A stretch of DNA of 64,000 bases. Source: Streptomyces sp. SN-593 (GTDB lineage: Bacteria; Actinomycetota; Actinomycetes; Streptomycetales; Streptomycetaceae). Below, piece by piece: positions 1 through 8,539 of this stretch. The stretch is from positions 3,199,001-3,263,000 of the forward strand of contig NZ_AP018365.1 in assembly GCF_016756395.1 (NCBI RefSeq), in the 5' to 3' direction. Position 1 is the stretch's first letter. Each line of letters begins with the position of its first letter. Made by a program: the position numbers and the translations under genes. Under the pieces are notes generated by a model. The model had not been told where the DNA came from. It searched no databases and saw nothing but the letters and a program-made list of their open reading frames with translations.

Positions 1-98
1 GGTCCGGCGCCCGGGCAGGACGGCGGTCCGAGCCCGGGTGCCGGGCTCCAAGCGAGTCGGACGCCCCGCCGCCACTGGGGGAGCGCCGTGAATCGGGA

Positions 99-902
99 GT
101 GGTGTCCGTGGGTCGTATCCGGGTCCTCGTCGTCGACGACCATCGCATCTTCGCCGAGTCGCTCGCGGCCGCGCTCGCGGCCGAGCCCGACGTCGACGTG
201 TCCGCCGCCGGCAGCGGCGCCGCGGCGCAGCGCTGCCTGGACCGCGCGGCCGCCGACGGGCGCCGTTACGACGTGCTGCTGGTCGACGCGGACCTCGGCG
301 CGGGGTCGCAGCCGACGGTGACGCTGGCGGCGGTGCCGCCGGCCGTGCCGTCGCAGCCGCGCCCGCTGGAACCGCGCGACCCGGTGCTCGACGGGCTCGC
401 GCTGGTGGAGCGCGTCCGGTCCGCCTATCCGGGCACCCGCACCGTGGTGCTCGCCGAGCGGGACGACCCGGTGCGCGCCGCGCGGGCGCTCCAGGCCGGC
501 GCGTCCGGCTGGGTGGCGAAGGACTGCTCGCTGTCGCGGCTGCTCGCCGTGGTGCGCGGGGTGCTGCGCGACGAGACGCACCTGCCGCCGGCGCTGCTGA
601 CCGGGGTGCTGCGGGAACTGACCGCGGCGCGCCGGCACCGTACCGAGAGCGAGCAGTTGGTGGAGTCGCTGACACCGCGCGAGCAGGAGGTGCTGCGCTG
701 CATGGTGGCGGGGCTGGGCCGCAAGGCGGTCGCCGAGCGGCTGTTCCTGTCCCCGCACACCGTCCGCACCCACATGCAGAACGTGCTGGGCAAGCTCGGG
801 GTGCACTCCACGCTCGCGGCGGTGGCGCTGGCCCGGCGGGCCGGGGTGGGGCCGGTGGAACTGCTGCCGTCAGCCGGGGACGTTGTCGAACGGCGCGGTT
901 AG
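99..902 (+). CDS. Orphan LuxR/NarL-family response regulator with an enlarged receiver loop
   Basis: A 267-residue DNA-binding response regulator. The N-terminal receiver shows the acidic pair D13-D14 (VVDDHR), phospho-acceptor candidates D63/D65 (LLVDADLG) and the conserved lysine K141 (GWVAKD). Between strand 3 and helix 3 there is an extra proline/valine-rich stretch of about 30 residues (about 66-97) that ordinary receivers lack. The C-terminal LuxR helix-turn-helix (LTPREQEVLR, then LSPHTVRTHMQNVL) is intact. GTG at 99 is chosen because the receiver begins immediately after; a GTG at 108 is also possible. No sensor kinase is adjacent, so it is an orphan regulator here. The 3' end overlaps the convergent TamR gene by 33 bases. 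Target genes cannot be read from the sequence. Confidence 0.9.
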   Translation: MVSVGRIRVLVVDDHRIFAESLAAALAAEPDVDVSAAGSGAAAQRCLDRAAADGRRYDVLLVDADLGAGSQPTVTLAAVPPAVPSQPRPLEPRDPVLDGLALVERVRSAYPGTRTVVLAERDDPVRAARALQAGASGWVAKDCSLSRLLAVVRGVLRDETHLPPALLTGVLRELTAARRHRTESEQLVESLTPREQEVLRCMVAGLGRKAVAERLFLSPHTVRTHMQNVLGKLGVHSTLAAVALARRAGVGPVELLPSAGDVVERRG

Positions 903-1367
903 CTGCCGCAGCAGCGCGGCGAGTTCGGTCCGCTGCCGGTCGCTCAGGTCGCCCAGGATGGCGCGTTCCTGCGCGAGCAGCCCGGCCAGCGACTGGTCCG
1001 CGCGGTCCCGGCCCTGCGGGGTGAGCCGGACCAGCACGCCGCGCCGGTCGTTGGGGTCGGGCTGCCGCTCCACCAGCCGCTTCTTGGCGAGCCGGTCGAT
1101 GCGGTTGGTCATGGTGCCGGAGGTGACGAGGGTCTGCGTCAGCAGTTGGCCGGGCGAGAGCTGGTACGGTTCCCCGGCGCGGCGCAGCGCGGTGAGCACG
1201 TCGAACTCCCACGGCTCCAGCCCGTGCTCGGCGAAGGCGATCCGCCGGGCCCGGTCCAGGTGCCGCGCGAGGCGGCTGACCCGGCTGAGCACCTCCAGCG
1301 GTTCCACGTCGAGGTCGGGGCGCTCTCGGCGCCATGCAGCGACCAGCCGGTCGACCTCGTCCTCCAT
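870..1367 (-). CDS. tamR: MarR-family transcriptional regulator, TamR type
   Basis: A 165-residue winged-helix MarR/PecS-like repressor. The long N-terminal helix (about 1-30) leads into the dimer and DNA-binding core; the recognition region LVTSGTMTNRIDRLAKKRLVERQ and the wing PDPNDRRGVLVRLT are typical. It is transcribed divergently from trans-aconitate methyltransferase, and a perfect 14-base palindrome lies in the gap. This is the arrangement of TamR and tam in S. coelicolor, where TamR responds to aconitate and citrate-type ligands and links oxidative stress to the aconitase step. The name rests on family type plus this arrangement; ligand specificity is inferred. ATG at 1367 follows no competing upstream start. 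Confidence 0.85.
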   Translation of the reverse strand: MEDEVDRLVAAWRRERPDLDVEPLEVLSRVSRLARHLDRARRIAFAEHGLEPWEFDVLTALRRAGEPYQLSPGQLLTQTLVTSGTMTNRIDRLAKKRLVERQPDPNDRRGVLVRLTPQGRDRADQSLAGLLAQERAILGDLSDRQRTELAALLRQLTAPFDNVPG

Positions 1368-1401
1368 GGGATCAGTGTAGTAGGTCTGTCGACATGAAGT
1401 C

Positions 1402-1415
1402 TCTTGACATCAAGA
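1402..1415. promoter_or_regulatory. Perfect palindromic operator between tamR and tam
   Basis: TCTTGA-CA-TCAAGA is a perfect 6-2-6 inverted repeat placed in the 132-base divergent gap, 35 bases upstream of tamR and 85 bases upstream of tam. MarR-family dimers bind repeats of this size, so it is a likely autoregulatory TamR site that also controls tam. Confidence 0.7.
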
Positions 1416-1499
1416 TATCTCTGGTAGCAGGCTGAAGGTGGAGGGCAGAACCTCGCCCTCCGTCTTCGCCGACTCCGTACCACCCAGGGAGTACGAACG

Positions 1500-2339
1500 A
1501 TGCCAGCAGCTCCGACGTGGGACCCGCACCAGTATCTCCGGCACTCCACCCACCGCACCCGCCCCTTCCTCGACCTCCTCCATCGGATCACCGATCTGCC
1601 CGGCGGCGACACGCCCCGGATCGCCGACATCGGCTGCGGGCCGGGCAACGTCACGGCGCTGCTCGCCGACCGGTGGCCCGGCGCGCACATCACCGGCTTC
1701 GACAGCTCGGCCGACATGCTCGCCACCGCGCGCGAGCACGCCGGACCGACCCGCGGTGGCGGCGAGCTGGACTTCCGGCGCGCCGACGCGGCGGTGTGGA
1801 CCCCCGAGGAGACGTTCGACCTGATCGTCTCCAACGCCGCGCTCCAGTGGGTGCCCGGGCACGCCGACCGCTTCCCGGCCTGGCTGGAGCACATCGCCCC
1901 CGGCGGCGTCCTGGCCTTCCAGGTGCCCGGTAACTTCACCGCCCCCAGCCACGCGCTGCTCGCCGAGCTGTGCGACACGCCGCGCTGGCGCGCCCGGCTG
2001 GAGGGCCACGGCCGCCGCTACGTGCACATCCTGTCCCCCGCCGAGTACCTGGAGCGCCTGACCGAGCTGGGCTGCACCGACGTGGACGCCTGGGAGTCCA
2101 CCTACGTCCAGTTGCTGCACGGCGAGGACCCGGTGCTGGACTGGACCAAGGGCACCGCGCTGCGCCCGGTGCTCACCGCGCTGGAGGGCGACCCGGCCGC
2201 CGCCCGGGAGTTCGTCGGGCAGTACCGCGACCTGCTGCGCAAGGCGTACCCGGTCGGGCCGCACGGCACGGTCTTCCCGTTCCGCCGGATCTTCGCGATC
2301 GCCCGCACCGCGGCCCTCCCGACGGGCGGCCCCGCATGA
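1500..2339 (+). CDS. tam: Trans-aconitate 2-methyltransferase
   Basis: A 279-residue class I SAM-dependent methyltransferase that methylates trans-aconitate, a spontaneous inhibitor of aconitase, to detoxify it in the cytosol. The SAM-binding motif I IADIGCGPGNVT (about residues 40-51), acidic motif II (GFDSSADML) and the N-terminal segment WDPHQYLRHSTHRTRPFLDLL are characteristic of Tam; length is close to the usual 260-280. The start ATG at 1500 fits the family N-terminus. It is divergent from tamR and its stop overlaps the ATG of the following VOC gene, so the two are co-transcribed and probably co-regulated by TamR. Confidence 0.92.
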   Translation: MPAAPTWDPHQYLRHSTHRTRPFLDLLHRITDLPGGDTPRIADIGCGPGNVTALLADRWPGAHITGFDSSADMLATAREHAGPTRGGGELDFRRADAAVWTPEETFDLIVSNAALQWVPGHADRFPAWLEHIAPGGVLAFQVPGNFTAPSHALLAELCDTPRWRARLEGHGRRYVHILSPAEYLERLTELGCTDVDAWESTYVQLLHGEDPVLDWTKGTALRPVLTALEGDPAAAREFVGQYRDLLRKAYPVGPHGTVFPFRRIFAIARTAALPTGGPA

Positions 2340-2701
2340 TCACCGGCCTGGACCATGTGCAGCTCGCCGCGCCGCCGGGCAGTGAGCCGGAGCTGCGCGC
2401 CTTCTACACCGGCGTCCTCGGCATGACCGAACTGGCCAAGCCGCCGGTGCTCGCCGGGCGCGGCGGCTGCTGGTTCTCCGCCGGCGGGGCGGTGCTGCAC
2501 CTGGGCATTGAGGAGGACTTCCGGCCGGCCCGCAAGGCGCACCCCGGCATCCGCGTGGACCGCATCCACGACGTCGCCAAGAGGCTCACGGCCCAGGGCG
2601 CGAAGGTCGTGTGGGACTACGACCTGCCCGGCCACCTGCGGTTCCACTCCGAGGACCCGGTCGGCAACCGGCTGGAGTTCCTGGAGCCGACCACCGTCTG
2701 A
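2336..2701 (+). CDS. VOC-superfamily (glyoxalase/dioxygenase-like) protein
   Basis: A 121-residue single-domain vicinal-oxygen-chelate protein. It begins MITGLDHVQLAAPPGSE, where the histidine is a typical first metal ligand, has the AFYTGVLGMTELAKP helix common to the fold, and ends with the DPVGNRLEFLEP strand that supplies the glutamate ligand. The ATG overlaps the tam stop by ATGA, indicating translational coupling. Substrate is unknown; VOC enzymes include glyoxalase I, dioxygenases and resistance proteins. Its coupling to tam suggests a role in handling a related small metabolite, which is inference. Confidence 0.85.
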   Translation: MITGLDHVQLAAPPGSEPELRAFYTGVLGMTELAKPPVLAGRGGCWFSAGGAVLHLGIEEDFRPARKAHPGIRVDRIHDVAKRLTAQGAKVVWDYDLPGHLRFHSEDPVGNRLEFLEPTTV

Positions 2702-2748
2702 CCCCGGTGCGGCCCGCGGCCGGCCGCCCTCAGCACCGACCGCGGCCC

Positions 2749-2785
2749 CGGCCCGGCCCCGCCGACGCGCGGCTGGGCCGGGCCG
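2749..2785. terminator. GC-rich hairpin between convergent VOC gene and pth
   Basis: An 11-base perfect stem (2749-2759 with 2775-2785, CGGCCCGGCCC / GGGCCGGGCCG) and a 15-base loop lie in the short gap between two converging genes. No T-run follows, as is common in Streptomyces. Confidence 0.55.
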
Positions 2786-2804
2786 CGACCGGGCGCCCCT
2801 GGGG

Positions 2805-3398
2805 CTAGCCGTTGTAGCGGCTCTGCGCCCGTTCGAGCCCTTCGGTGACCAGTTCCTCGACCGCGTCGGCCGCCCGGTCCACGAACCACTCCAGTTCCTT
2901 GCGCTCGGTCGCGGAGAAGTCCTTCAGCACGAAGGCCGCCACGTCCATCCGCCCGGGCGGCCGGCCGATCCCGGCCCGCACCCGCAGGTAGTCCGCGCCG
3001 AGCGACTTCGTGATCGACTTCAGCCCGTTGTGGCCGTTGTCACCGCCGCCGAGCTTGAGCCGCAGGGTGGGGTAGTCGATGTCCAGTTCGTCGTGCACCG
3101 CGATGATGCGGTCGGTCGGCACCTTGTAGAACTCCTTGAGCGCCGTGACCGGCCCGCCGGACAGGTTCATGTACGACATGGGCTTGGCCAGCACCACCCG
3201 CGCGCTCGCCGGGCCGGGCGGCCCGATCCGGCCCTCGACGACCTGCGCCTGCGCCTTGTGGGCGCGCTTGAACTTCCCGCCCATCCGCTCGGCGAGCAGG
3301 TCGGCCACCATGAAGCCGATGTTGTGCCGGTTGCCGGCGTACTCCGGCCCGGGGTTGCCCAGGCCCACCACCATCCAGGGCCCTGTGCTGTCGCTCAT
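2805..3398 (-). CDS. pth: Peptidyl-tRNA hydrolase
   Basis: A 197-residue Pth that cleaves peptidyl-tRNA released prematurely from ribosomes. The hallmark start [22 protein letters not shown] contains the conserved asparagine and the catalytic histidine of N-R-H-N; later conserved parts are [17 protein letters not shown] and [12 protein letters not shown]. The internal ATG at 3398 is preferred over an upstream in-frame ATG because the family starts within a few residues of the VGLGNPG motif. It follows rplY on the same strand, the usual actinobacterial order glmU-prs-rplY-pth. Length matches the family. Confidence 0.95.
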   Translation of the reverse strand: MSDSTGPWMVVGLGNPGPEYAGNRHNIGFMVADLLAERMGGKFKRAHKAQAQVVEGRIGPPGPASARVVLAKPMSYMNLSGGPVTALKEFYKVPTDRIIAVHDELDIDYPTLRLKLGGGDNGHNGLKSITKSLGADYLRVRAGIGRPPGRMDVAAFVLKDFSATERKELEWFVDRAADAVEELVTEGLERAQSRYNG

Positions 3399-3529
3399 CC
3401 GCGTCTCCGAAAACAGTCGCCGTACACCGTAGGAACCGTAAGGGGCGCGCACTCTGGCCGGCGGTCCTTACACACCCCGCGCACCCACCGCACACGCACC
3501 GCCGGGTACGACCGCCGCGCCGCGCAAAC

Positions 3530-3563
3530 GGCCGCCGCCGTACCCGGAGGTACGACGGCGGCC
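3530..3563 (-). terminator. Hairpin downstream of rplY
   Basis: A 14-base stem with a single mismatch (3530-3543 with 3550-3563) and a 6-base loop starts 13 bases after the rplY stop on the minus strand. It may attenuate rather than stop transcription into pth. Confidence 0.55.
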
Positions 3564-3576
3564 GGCGCGATCTGGT

Positions 3577-4191
3577 TCAGCTCTCGTCCGCGGCGGGCGC
3601 CTCGGCGGCGGCCTCGCCCTCACCCTCGCCCTCGGCGGGCTCCTCGGCCTCGGCCTGCGCGGAGACGACCTGGATCACCACGGCGTCCTCCTCGGTGACC
3701 AGCGAGGTGCCCTTGGGCAGCGTGACGTCCTTCGCCAGGATGGACGCGCCCGCCTCCAGGCCCTCGACGGAGACCGTGAACGCCTCGGGGATGTGGGTCG
3801 CCTCGGCCTCGACCGACAGCGTGTTGAGCACGTGCTCCAGCAGGTTGCCGCCCGGGGCCAGCTCGCCCTCGGTGGCGACCGGCACCTCGACGGTGACCTT
3901 CTCGCCGCGCTTCACGGCCAGCAGGTCGACGTGCTCGATGAAGCCCTTCAGCGGGTCGCGCTGCACCGCCTTGGGGATGACCAGCTCGGACCCGCCGTCG
4001 ATCTGCAGCGAGATCAGCACGTTCGGGGTGCGCAGCGCGAGCAGCAGCTCGTGGCCGGGAACCGTGACGTGCCGCGGGTCGGCGCCGTGGCCGTAGACGA
4101 CCGCGGGGACCAGGTTGGCGCGGCGCACCCGGCGGGCGGCGCCCTTGCCGAACTCGGTACGCGCCTCGGCGGGGATCTTCACTTCAGCCAT
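3577..4191 (-). CDS. rplY: 50S ribosomal protein L25 (general stress protein Ctc type)
   Basis: A 204-residue long-form L25 that binds 5S rRNA. It begins MAEVKIPAEARTEFGKGAARR, has the L25 beta-barrel (VPAVVYGHGADPRHV, then LVIPKAVQRDPLKGFIEHVDL), the C-terminal TL5/Ctc domain, and ends in an acidic Glu/Ala tail of about 30 residues (EGEGEGEAAAEAPAADES). Acidic tails are usual in actinobacterial CTC-type L25. It lies between prs and pth on the same strand but is separated from prs by about 295 bases that hold a strong hairpin, so it may have its own promoter. Confidence 0.95.
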   Translation of the reverse strand: MAEVKIPAEARTEFGKGAARRVRRANLVPAVVYGHGADPRHVTVPGHELLLALRTPNVLISLQIDGGSELVIPKAVQRDPLKGFIEHVDLLAVKRGEKVTVEVPVATEGELAPGGNLLEHVLNTLSVEAEATHIPEAFTVSVEGLEAGASILAKDVTLPKGTSLVTEEDAVVIQVVSAQAEAEEPAEGEGEGEAAAEAPAADES

Positions 4192-4418
4192 GGGAATCGG
4201 CTCCTCGTTAAGGGGGGCAGTACGGTCGCCCGGCCGCGACGGGCCGATCCTTCACGAGGAGCGCGCCGATAACGGCGAACGCCGCGGAAACCGGTCCGCC
4301 GCGCTCGCCCTCGCCGAGCAACCCCACCAGGGTAACCCGGCCCGGGGGCTGCTCCTCCCGGCGGGCGGCGCAGCCGCCCCGTCCCCGCCCCGCCCCCCCG
4401 CGGCCCCCGGCGGACACC

Positions 4419-4462
4419 GGCGCGGGCGGGACCCCCCGACCCCGGGGAATCCCGCCCGCGCC
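4419..4462 (-). terminator. Strong hairpin downstream of prs
   Basis: A 13-base perfect GC-rich stem (4419-4431 with 4450-4462) and an 18-base loop begin 24 bases after the prs stop codon on the minus strand. Confidence 0.65.
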
Positions 4463-4486
4463 CGCGACGCCCGGCCGGCCGGCTGC

Positions 4487-5464
4487 CTAGTGGGAGTCCT
4501 CGAAGAGGCTGGTGACCGAGCCGTCCTCGAAGACCTCGCGCACCGCGTTCGCGATGGTCGGCGCCATCGACAGCACCGTGATCTTGTCGAGGTCGGTCTC
4601 GGCCGGCGTCGGCAGCGTGTCGGTGAAGACGAACTCGCTGACCTTGGAGTTCTTCAGCCGGTCCGCGGCGGGTCCGGACAGCACCCCGTGGGTGGCGGTG
4701 ACGATGACGTCCTCCGCACCGTTGGCGAACAGCGCGTCCGCGGCGGCGCAGATGGTGCCGCCGGTGTCGATCATGTCGTCGACCAGCACGCACACCCGGC
4801 CCTTGACGTCGCCGACCACCTCGTGGACCTTGACCTGGTTGGCGACGTCGGGGTCCCGGCGCTTGTGCACGATCGCCAGCGGCGCGCCCAGCCGGTCGCA
4901 CCAGCGGTCGGCGACCCGCACCCGGCCGGCGTCCGGGGAGACCACGGTGAGCTTGGCGCGGTCCACCTTCGCGCCGACGTAGTCCGCCAGCACCGGCAGC
5001 GCGACCATGTGGTCCACCGGGCCGTCGAAGAAGCCCTGGATCTGGTCGGTGTGCAGGTCGACGGTGAGGATGCGCTCGGCGCCCGCGGTCTTGAACAGGT
5101 CCGCCATCAGCCGGGCCGAGATCGGCTCGCGGCCGCGGTGCTTCTTGTCCTGGCGGGCGTACCCGTAGAACGGCACGATCACGGTGATGCTCCGCGCGGA
5201 GGCCCGCTTGAGAGCGTCGACCATGATGAGCTGTTCCATGATCCACTGGTTGATCGGGCTGGTGTGGCTCTGTATCAGGAAGCAGTCGGCGCCGCGGGCC
5301 GACTCCTCGAACCGCACGTAGATCTCGCCGTTGGCGAAGTCGAAAGCCCGGGTGGGCACGAGCTCGACACCCAGCTCGACTGCCACCGCCTCCGCCAGAT
5401 CGGGGTGGGCGCGGCCGGAGAAGAGCATCAGCTTCTTCTCACCGGTCGTCTTGATCCCGGTCAC
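4487..5464 (-). CDS. prs: Ribose-phosphate pyrophosphokinase
   Basis: A 325-residue class I PRPP synthetase that makes phosphoribosyl pyrophosphate from ribose 5-phosphate and ATP for purine, pyrimidine, histidine, tryptophan and NAD synthesis. Seen are the N-terminal MLFSGRAHPDLAEAVA, the ATP loop FVRFEES-type region, the catalytic histidine/flexible loop around HKRRDP and the PRPP-binding loop VLVDDMIDTGGTI. The GTG at 5464 is chosen because a clear AAGGAG lies upstream and the family starts here; an in-frame upstream ATG would add 40 atypical residues. It follows glmU with a 145-base gap. Confidence 0.95.
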   Translation of the reverse strand: MTGIKTTGEKKLMLFSGRAHPDLAEAVAVELGVELVPTRAFDFANGEIYVRFEESARGADCFLIQSHTSPINQWIMEQLIMVDALKRASARSITVIVPFYGYARQDKKHRGREPISARLMADLFKTAGAERILTVDLHTDQIQGFFDGPVDHMVALPVLADYVGAKVDRAKLTVVSPDAGRVRVADRWCDRLGAPLAIVHKRRDPDVANQVKVHEVVGDVKGRVCVLVDDMIDTGGTICAAADALFANGAEDVIVTATHGVLSGPAADRLKNSKVSEFVFTDTLPTPAETDLDKITVLSMAPTIANAVREVFEDGSVTSLFEDSH

Positions 5465-5609
5465 TGCACCGTCTCCTTGGAGTTCGACTGGTGTTCGGCA
5501 CAGCGCCGCCCGGAGTCGGGCGGGCTGGCGGAATTGTGTGCACCACACACGGTACGCCCCATCCGGCGCACCTGTGCACCTCACGTCCGGCCGATGAGAC
5601 GACCCTCAC

Positions 5610-7073
5610 TCACTCCTGCGCGCCGGGCCCGTCACCCTGCTGCTCTGCGCGTTCGGCCGCCTGCGCAGCGGCACTGCCAGGGCGCTTGCGGGCCACCCAG
5701 CCCTCGATGTTGCGCTGCTGCCCGCGGGCGACGGCCAGCGAACCGGAAGGCACGTCCTTGGTGATCACCGAGCCGGCGGCGGTGTAGACGCCGTCGCCGA
5801 TCACCCGGGGGGCGACGAACATGTTGTCCGCGCCGGTCTTGCAGTAGCTGCCGATGACGGTGTGGTGCTTGTGCTCGCCGTCGTAGTTCACGAAGACGGT
5901 CGCGGCGCCGATGTTGGTGTGGTCGCCGATGGTCGCGTCGCCGACGTAGCTCAGGTGCGGCACCTTGGTGCCCTCGCCGATCGAGGCGTTCTTCATCTCG
6001 ACGTACGTACCCGCCTTGGCCCGCGCGCCCAGCCGCGCGCCCGGCCGCAGGTAGGCGTACGGGCCCACCGACGCCTGCGCGCCGATCTCGGCCTGGTCGG
6101 CGACGGCGTGCGTGACCCTGGCGCCGGGCCCGACGGTGGTGTCGGTGAGGGTGCACTCCGGGCCGACCTCGGCGCCGGCGGCGACGCTCGTGGCGCCGAG
6201 CAGCTGCGTGTTGGGGTGCACCAGTGCGTCCGGCTCCAGGGTGACGGTGACGTCCACCCAGGTGGTGGCCGGGTCCACGATGGTGGCGCCGGCGAGCATG
6301 GCCCGCTCCAGCAGCCGGTCGTTGAGCGCGCGGCGGGCGCGGGCGAGCTGCACCCGGTCGTTGACCCCGGCGATCTCGTGGTGGTCGGCGGCGACGTACG
6401 CGCCGACCCGGTGGCCGGCGTCGCGCAGGATCGCCAGGGTGTCGGTGAGGTACTCTTCGCCCTGGGCGTTGTCGGTGGTGAGCTTGCCCAGCGCCTCCGC
6501 GAGCAGCCGCCCGTCGTAGGCGTACACGCCGGAGTTGATCTCCTTGACCGACCGCAGCGCGTCGCTGGCGTCCTTCTGCTCGACGATCGCGGTGACCTGG
6601 CCGTCCGAGCCGCGCACGATCCGCCCGTAGCCGGTCGGGTCGGGCACCTGGGCGGTCAGCACGGTGACCGCGTTGCCCTCGGCGCGGTGCGCGGCGGTGA
6701 AGGCGGCCAGCGTCTCGGCGGTCAGCAGCGGCACGTCGCCGTAGGTCACCACCACGGTGCCGTCCACGCCCGAGCCGCGCCGGGTCAGCTCGGCCAGGCC
6801 CACGCGCACCGCGTGGCCGGTGCCGAGCTGTTCCTCCTGCACGGCGGTGAGCGCCTGCGGGTCCTGTTCGGCCAGGTGCGCGGTGACCTGCTCGCGCCCG
6901 TGTCCGACGACGACCACGAGGTGCTCGGGGTCCAGCGCGCGGGCCGCGGCGACGGCGTGGCCGATCAGCGAGCGGCCGCAGATCGAGTGCAGGATCTTGG
7001 GGGTGGCCGACTTCATGCGGGTGCCCTCACCCGCGGCGAGGATGACGACGGCAGCCGGGCGGTTGGGGCTCAC
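5610..7073 (-). CDS. glmU: Bifunctional N-acetylglucosamine-1-phosphate uridylyltransferase / glucosamine-1-phosphate acetyltransferase
   Basis: A 487-residue two-domain enzyme making UDP-GlcNAc for peptidoglycan. The N-terminal uridylyltransferase has the nucleotide loop [18 protein letters not shown] and TYGDVPLL; the C-terminal left-handed beta-helix has hexapeptide repeats and the acetyl-CoA/active-site region [30 protein letters not shown] charged, low-complexity C-terminal tail of about 30 residues is added. GTG at 7073 fits the start [19 protein letters not shown]. It is the first gene of a minus-strand glmU-prs set, downstream of tRNA-Gln. Confidence 0.96.
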   Translation of the reverse strand: MSPNRPAAVVILAAGEGTRMKSATPKILHSICGRSLIGHAVAAARALDPEHLVVVVGHGREQVTAHLAEQDPQALTAVQEEQLGTGHAVRVGLAELTRRGSGVDGTVVVTYGDVPLLTAETLAAFTAAHRAEGNAVTVLTAQVPDPTGYGRIVRGSDGQVTAIVEQKDASDALRSVKEINSGVYAYDGRLLAEALGKLTTDNAQGEEYLTDTLAILRDAGHRVGAYVAADHHEIAGVNDRVQLARARRALNDRLLERAMLAGATIVDPATTWVDVTVTLEPDALVHPNTQLLGATSVAAGAEVGPECTLTDTTVGPGARVTHAVADQAEIGAQASVGPYAYLRPGARLGARAKAGTYVEMKNASIGEGTKVPHLSYVGDATIGDHTNIGAATVFVNYDGEHKHHTVIGSYCKTGADNMFVAPRVIGDGVYTAAGSVITKDVPSGSLAVARGQQRNIEGWVARKRPGSAAAQAAERAEQQGDGPGAQE

Positions 7074-7153
7074 GCGGGAGACTCCTCGGCTTCGGGGCTT
7101 CGGGTGGCGGACAACCGCAGCTTACCGAGGGGGCGGGCGCTTCTCCCGATCCG

Positions 7154-7225
7154 CTCCGCCGCCAGGACTCGAACCCGGACTTAAGGCACCAAAAGCCCCA
7201 GTGCTGCCAATTACACCACGGCGGA
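7154..7225 (-). tRNA. tRNA-Gln (anticodon TTG)
   Basis: A 72-base cloverleaf read on the minus strand: acceptor TCCGCCG pairs with CGGCGGA, a D-arm GTGTAATTGGCAGCAC, anticodon stem GGGGC/GCCTT around loop TTTTGGT, and T-arm with GGTTCGAGTCC. The anticodon TTG specifies glutamine. The discriminator base is G. No CCA is encoded. It sits just upstream of glmU on the same strand. Confidence 0.95.
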
Positions 7226-7397
7226 TCAACTCGACGTGACGGGCCCGCAGTCGGGGTCCGTCGGGTCGGACGCCACCATCATGCCGTACGACGCGGGGTG
7301 GACGCGACGCCGTTCCGGGGTGAGGATCCATTCGGACGACCGAAGGAAGGTAACCCTTACCCGACTGGTCCTGTCGTCCGCCGGACGGCGCTGCAAT

Positions 7398-7415
7398 ACT
7401 TACGGAGGCGTAGGT
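7398..7415. promoter_or_regulatory. Candidate TetR operator upstream of the desaturase
   Basis: ACTTACG-GAGG-CGTAGGT is an inverted repeat with 7-base arms and one mismatch, about 95 bases before the desaturase ATG and overlapping a possible -10 region. A smaller perfect repeat GGTAA-CCC-TTACC is at 7349-7361. Either could bind the TetR protein encoded just downstream; which one is inference. Confidence 0.4.
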
Positions 7416-7510
7416 TGGGCGGCATACGGCCCCAGTGCCGTGCAAGCGACTTTCCGACGACCTTCCCCCCAACCCCCTTCCAGTCCCCCTCCTCTGCACA
7501 AGGGACGCAC

Positions 7511-8515
7511 ATGACCACACAGACGGACGTGATCACCGAGTCCCGGGAACCCGGGTCCTCAGGACAGGGATCGCCGCTGCCCAGTGCCACCCGCGGCGGC
7601 GAGAGCAAGCGCTCCATCGAGCAGATCACCCTGCTGCTCTTCATCTGCATCCCCTTCGTGGCGCTCGCCGCGGCGGTGCCCCTGGCCTGGGGACGGGGGA
7701 TGAGCTGGCTGGACGTCGGGCTGATGGTCGGCATGTACTTCCTCGGCTGCCACGGCATCACCATCGGCTTCCACCGGCACTTCACCCACGGCTCGTTCAA
7801 GGCCAAGCGCCCGCTGAAGATCGCGCTCGCCATCGCCGGCTCGATGGCCGTCGAGGGCCCGGTCGTGCGCTGGGTCGCCGACCACCGCCGGCACCACAGG
7901 TTCAGCGACGCCGAGGGCGACCCGCACAGCCCGTGGCGCTACGGCGAGACCGTCCCCGCCCTGCTCAAGGGCCTGTGGTGGGCCCACATGGGCTGGCTGT
8001 TCGACGAGGAGCAGACCCCGCAGCAGAAGTACGCGCCCGACCTGATCAAGGACCCGGCGATCCGCCGCGTCTCCCGCGACTTCTGGCTGTGGACGGCGAT
8101 CTCCCTGCTGCTGCCGCCGCTGGTCGGCGGTCTGGCCACCATGTCGTGGTACGGCGCGTTCACCGCGTTCTTCTGGGGATCACTCGTCCGGGTGGCTCTG
8201 CTGCACCACGTCACGTGGTCGATCAACTCCATCTGCCACGCCGTCGGCAAGCGCCCGTTCAAGTCCCGCGACCGCTCGGGCAACGTGTGGTGGCTGGCCG
8301 TGCTGTCCTGCGGCGAGTCGTGGCACAACCTGCACCACGCCGACCCCACCTCCGCCCGGCACGGCGTGCTGCGCGGCCAGATCGACTCCAGTGCCCGACT
8401 GATCCGCTGGTTCGAGCTCGCCGGCTGGGCCACCGACGTCCGCTGGCCGGACGCGGCCCGGATCGCCTCCCGCCGCCAGGAGCAGAACCGCCAGGACGTC
8501 GACGAAGCGGCGTGA
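7511..8515 (+). CDS. Acyl-CoA / fatty-acid delta-9-type desaturase
   Basis: A 334-residue integral membrane di-iron desaturase that introduces a double bond into acyl chains and so tunes membrane fluidity. The three histidine boxes are present: HRHFTH, HRRHH and HNLHH; hydrophobic segments surround residues 38-60, 70-85 and two regions near 190-220. The ATG at 7511 has an AAGGGA ribosome site; an upstream in-frame start would add a non-homologous leader. The neighbouring TetR gene follows after 24 bases and is likely its regulator. Position specificity is assumed from family resemblance. Confidence 0.92.
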   Translation: MTTQTDVITESREPGSSGQGSPLPSATRGGESKRSIEQITLLLFICIPFVALAAAVPLAWGRGMSWLDVGLMVGMYFLGCHGITIGFHRHFTHGSFKAKRPLKIALAIAGSMAVEGPVVRWVADHRRHHRFSDAEGDPHSPWRYGETVPALLKGLWWAHMGWLFDEEQTPQQKYAPDLIKDPAIRRVSRDFWLWTAISLLLPPLVGGLATMSWYGAFTAFFWGSLVRVALLHHVTWSINSICHAVGKRPFKSRDRSGNVWWLAVLSCGESWHNLHHADPTSARHGVLRGQIDSSARLIRWFELAGWATDVRWPDAARIASRRQEQNRQDVDEAA

Positions 8516-8539
8516 TCGGCGACCCGGCATGATGATCGG

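Noticed and set aside
88-321. A 77-codon frame starting at GTG 88
   Set aside because: Ser/Arg/Pro-rich and out of frame with the response regulator, which has clear receiver motifs.
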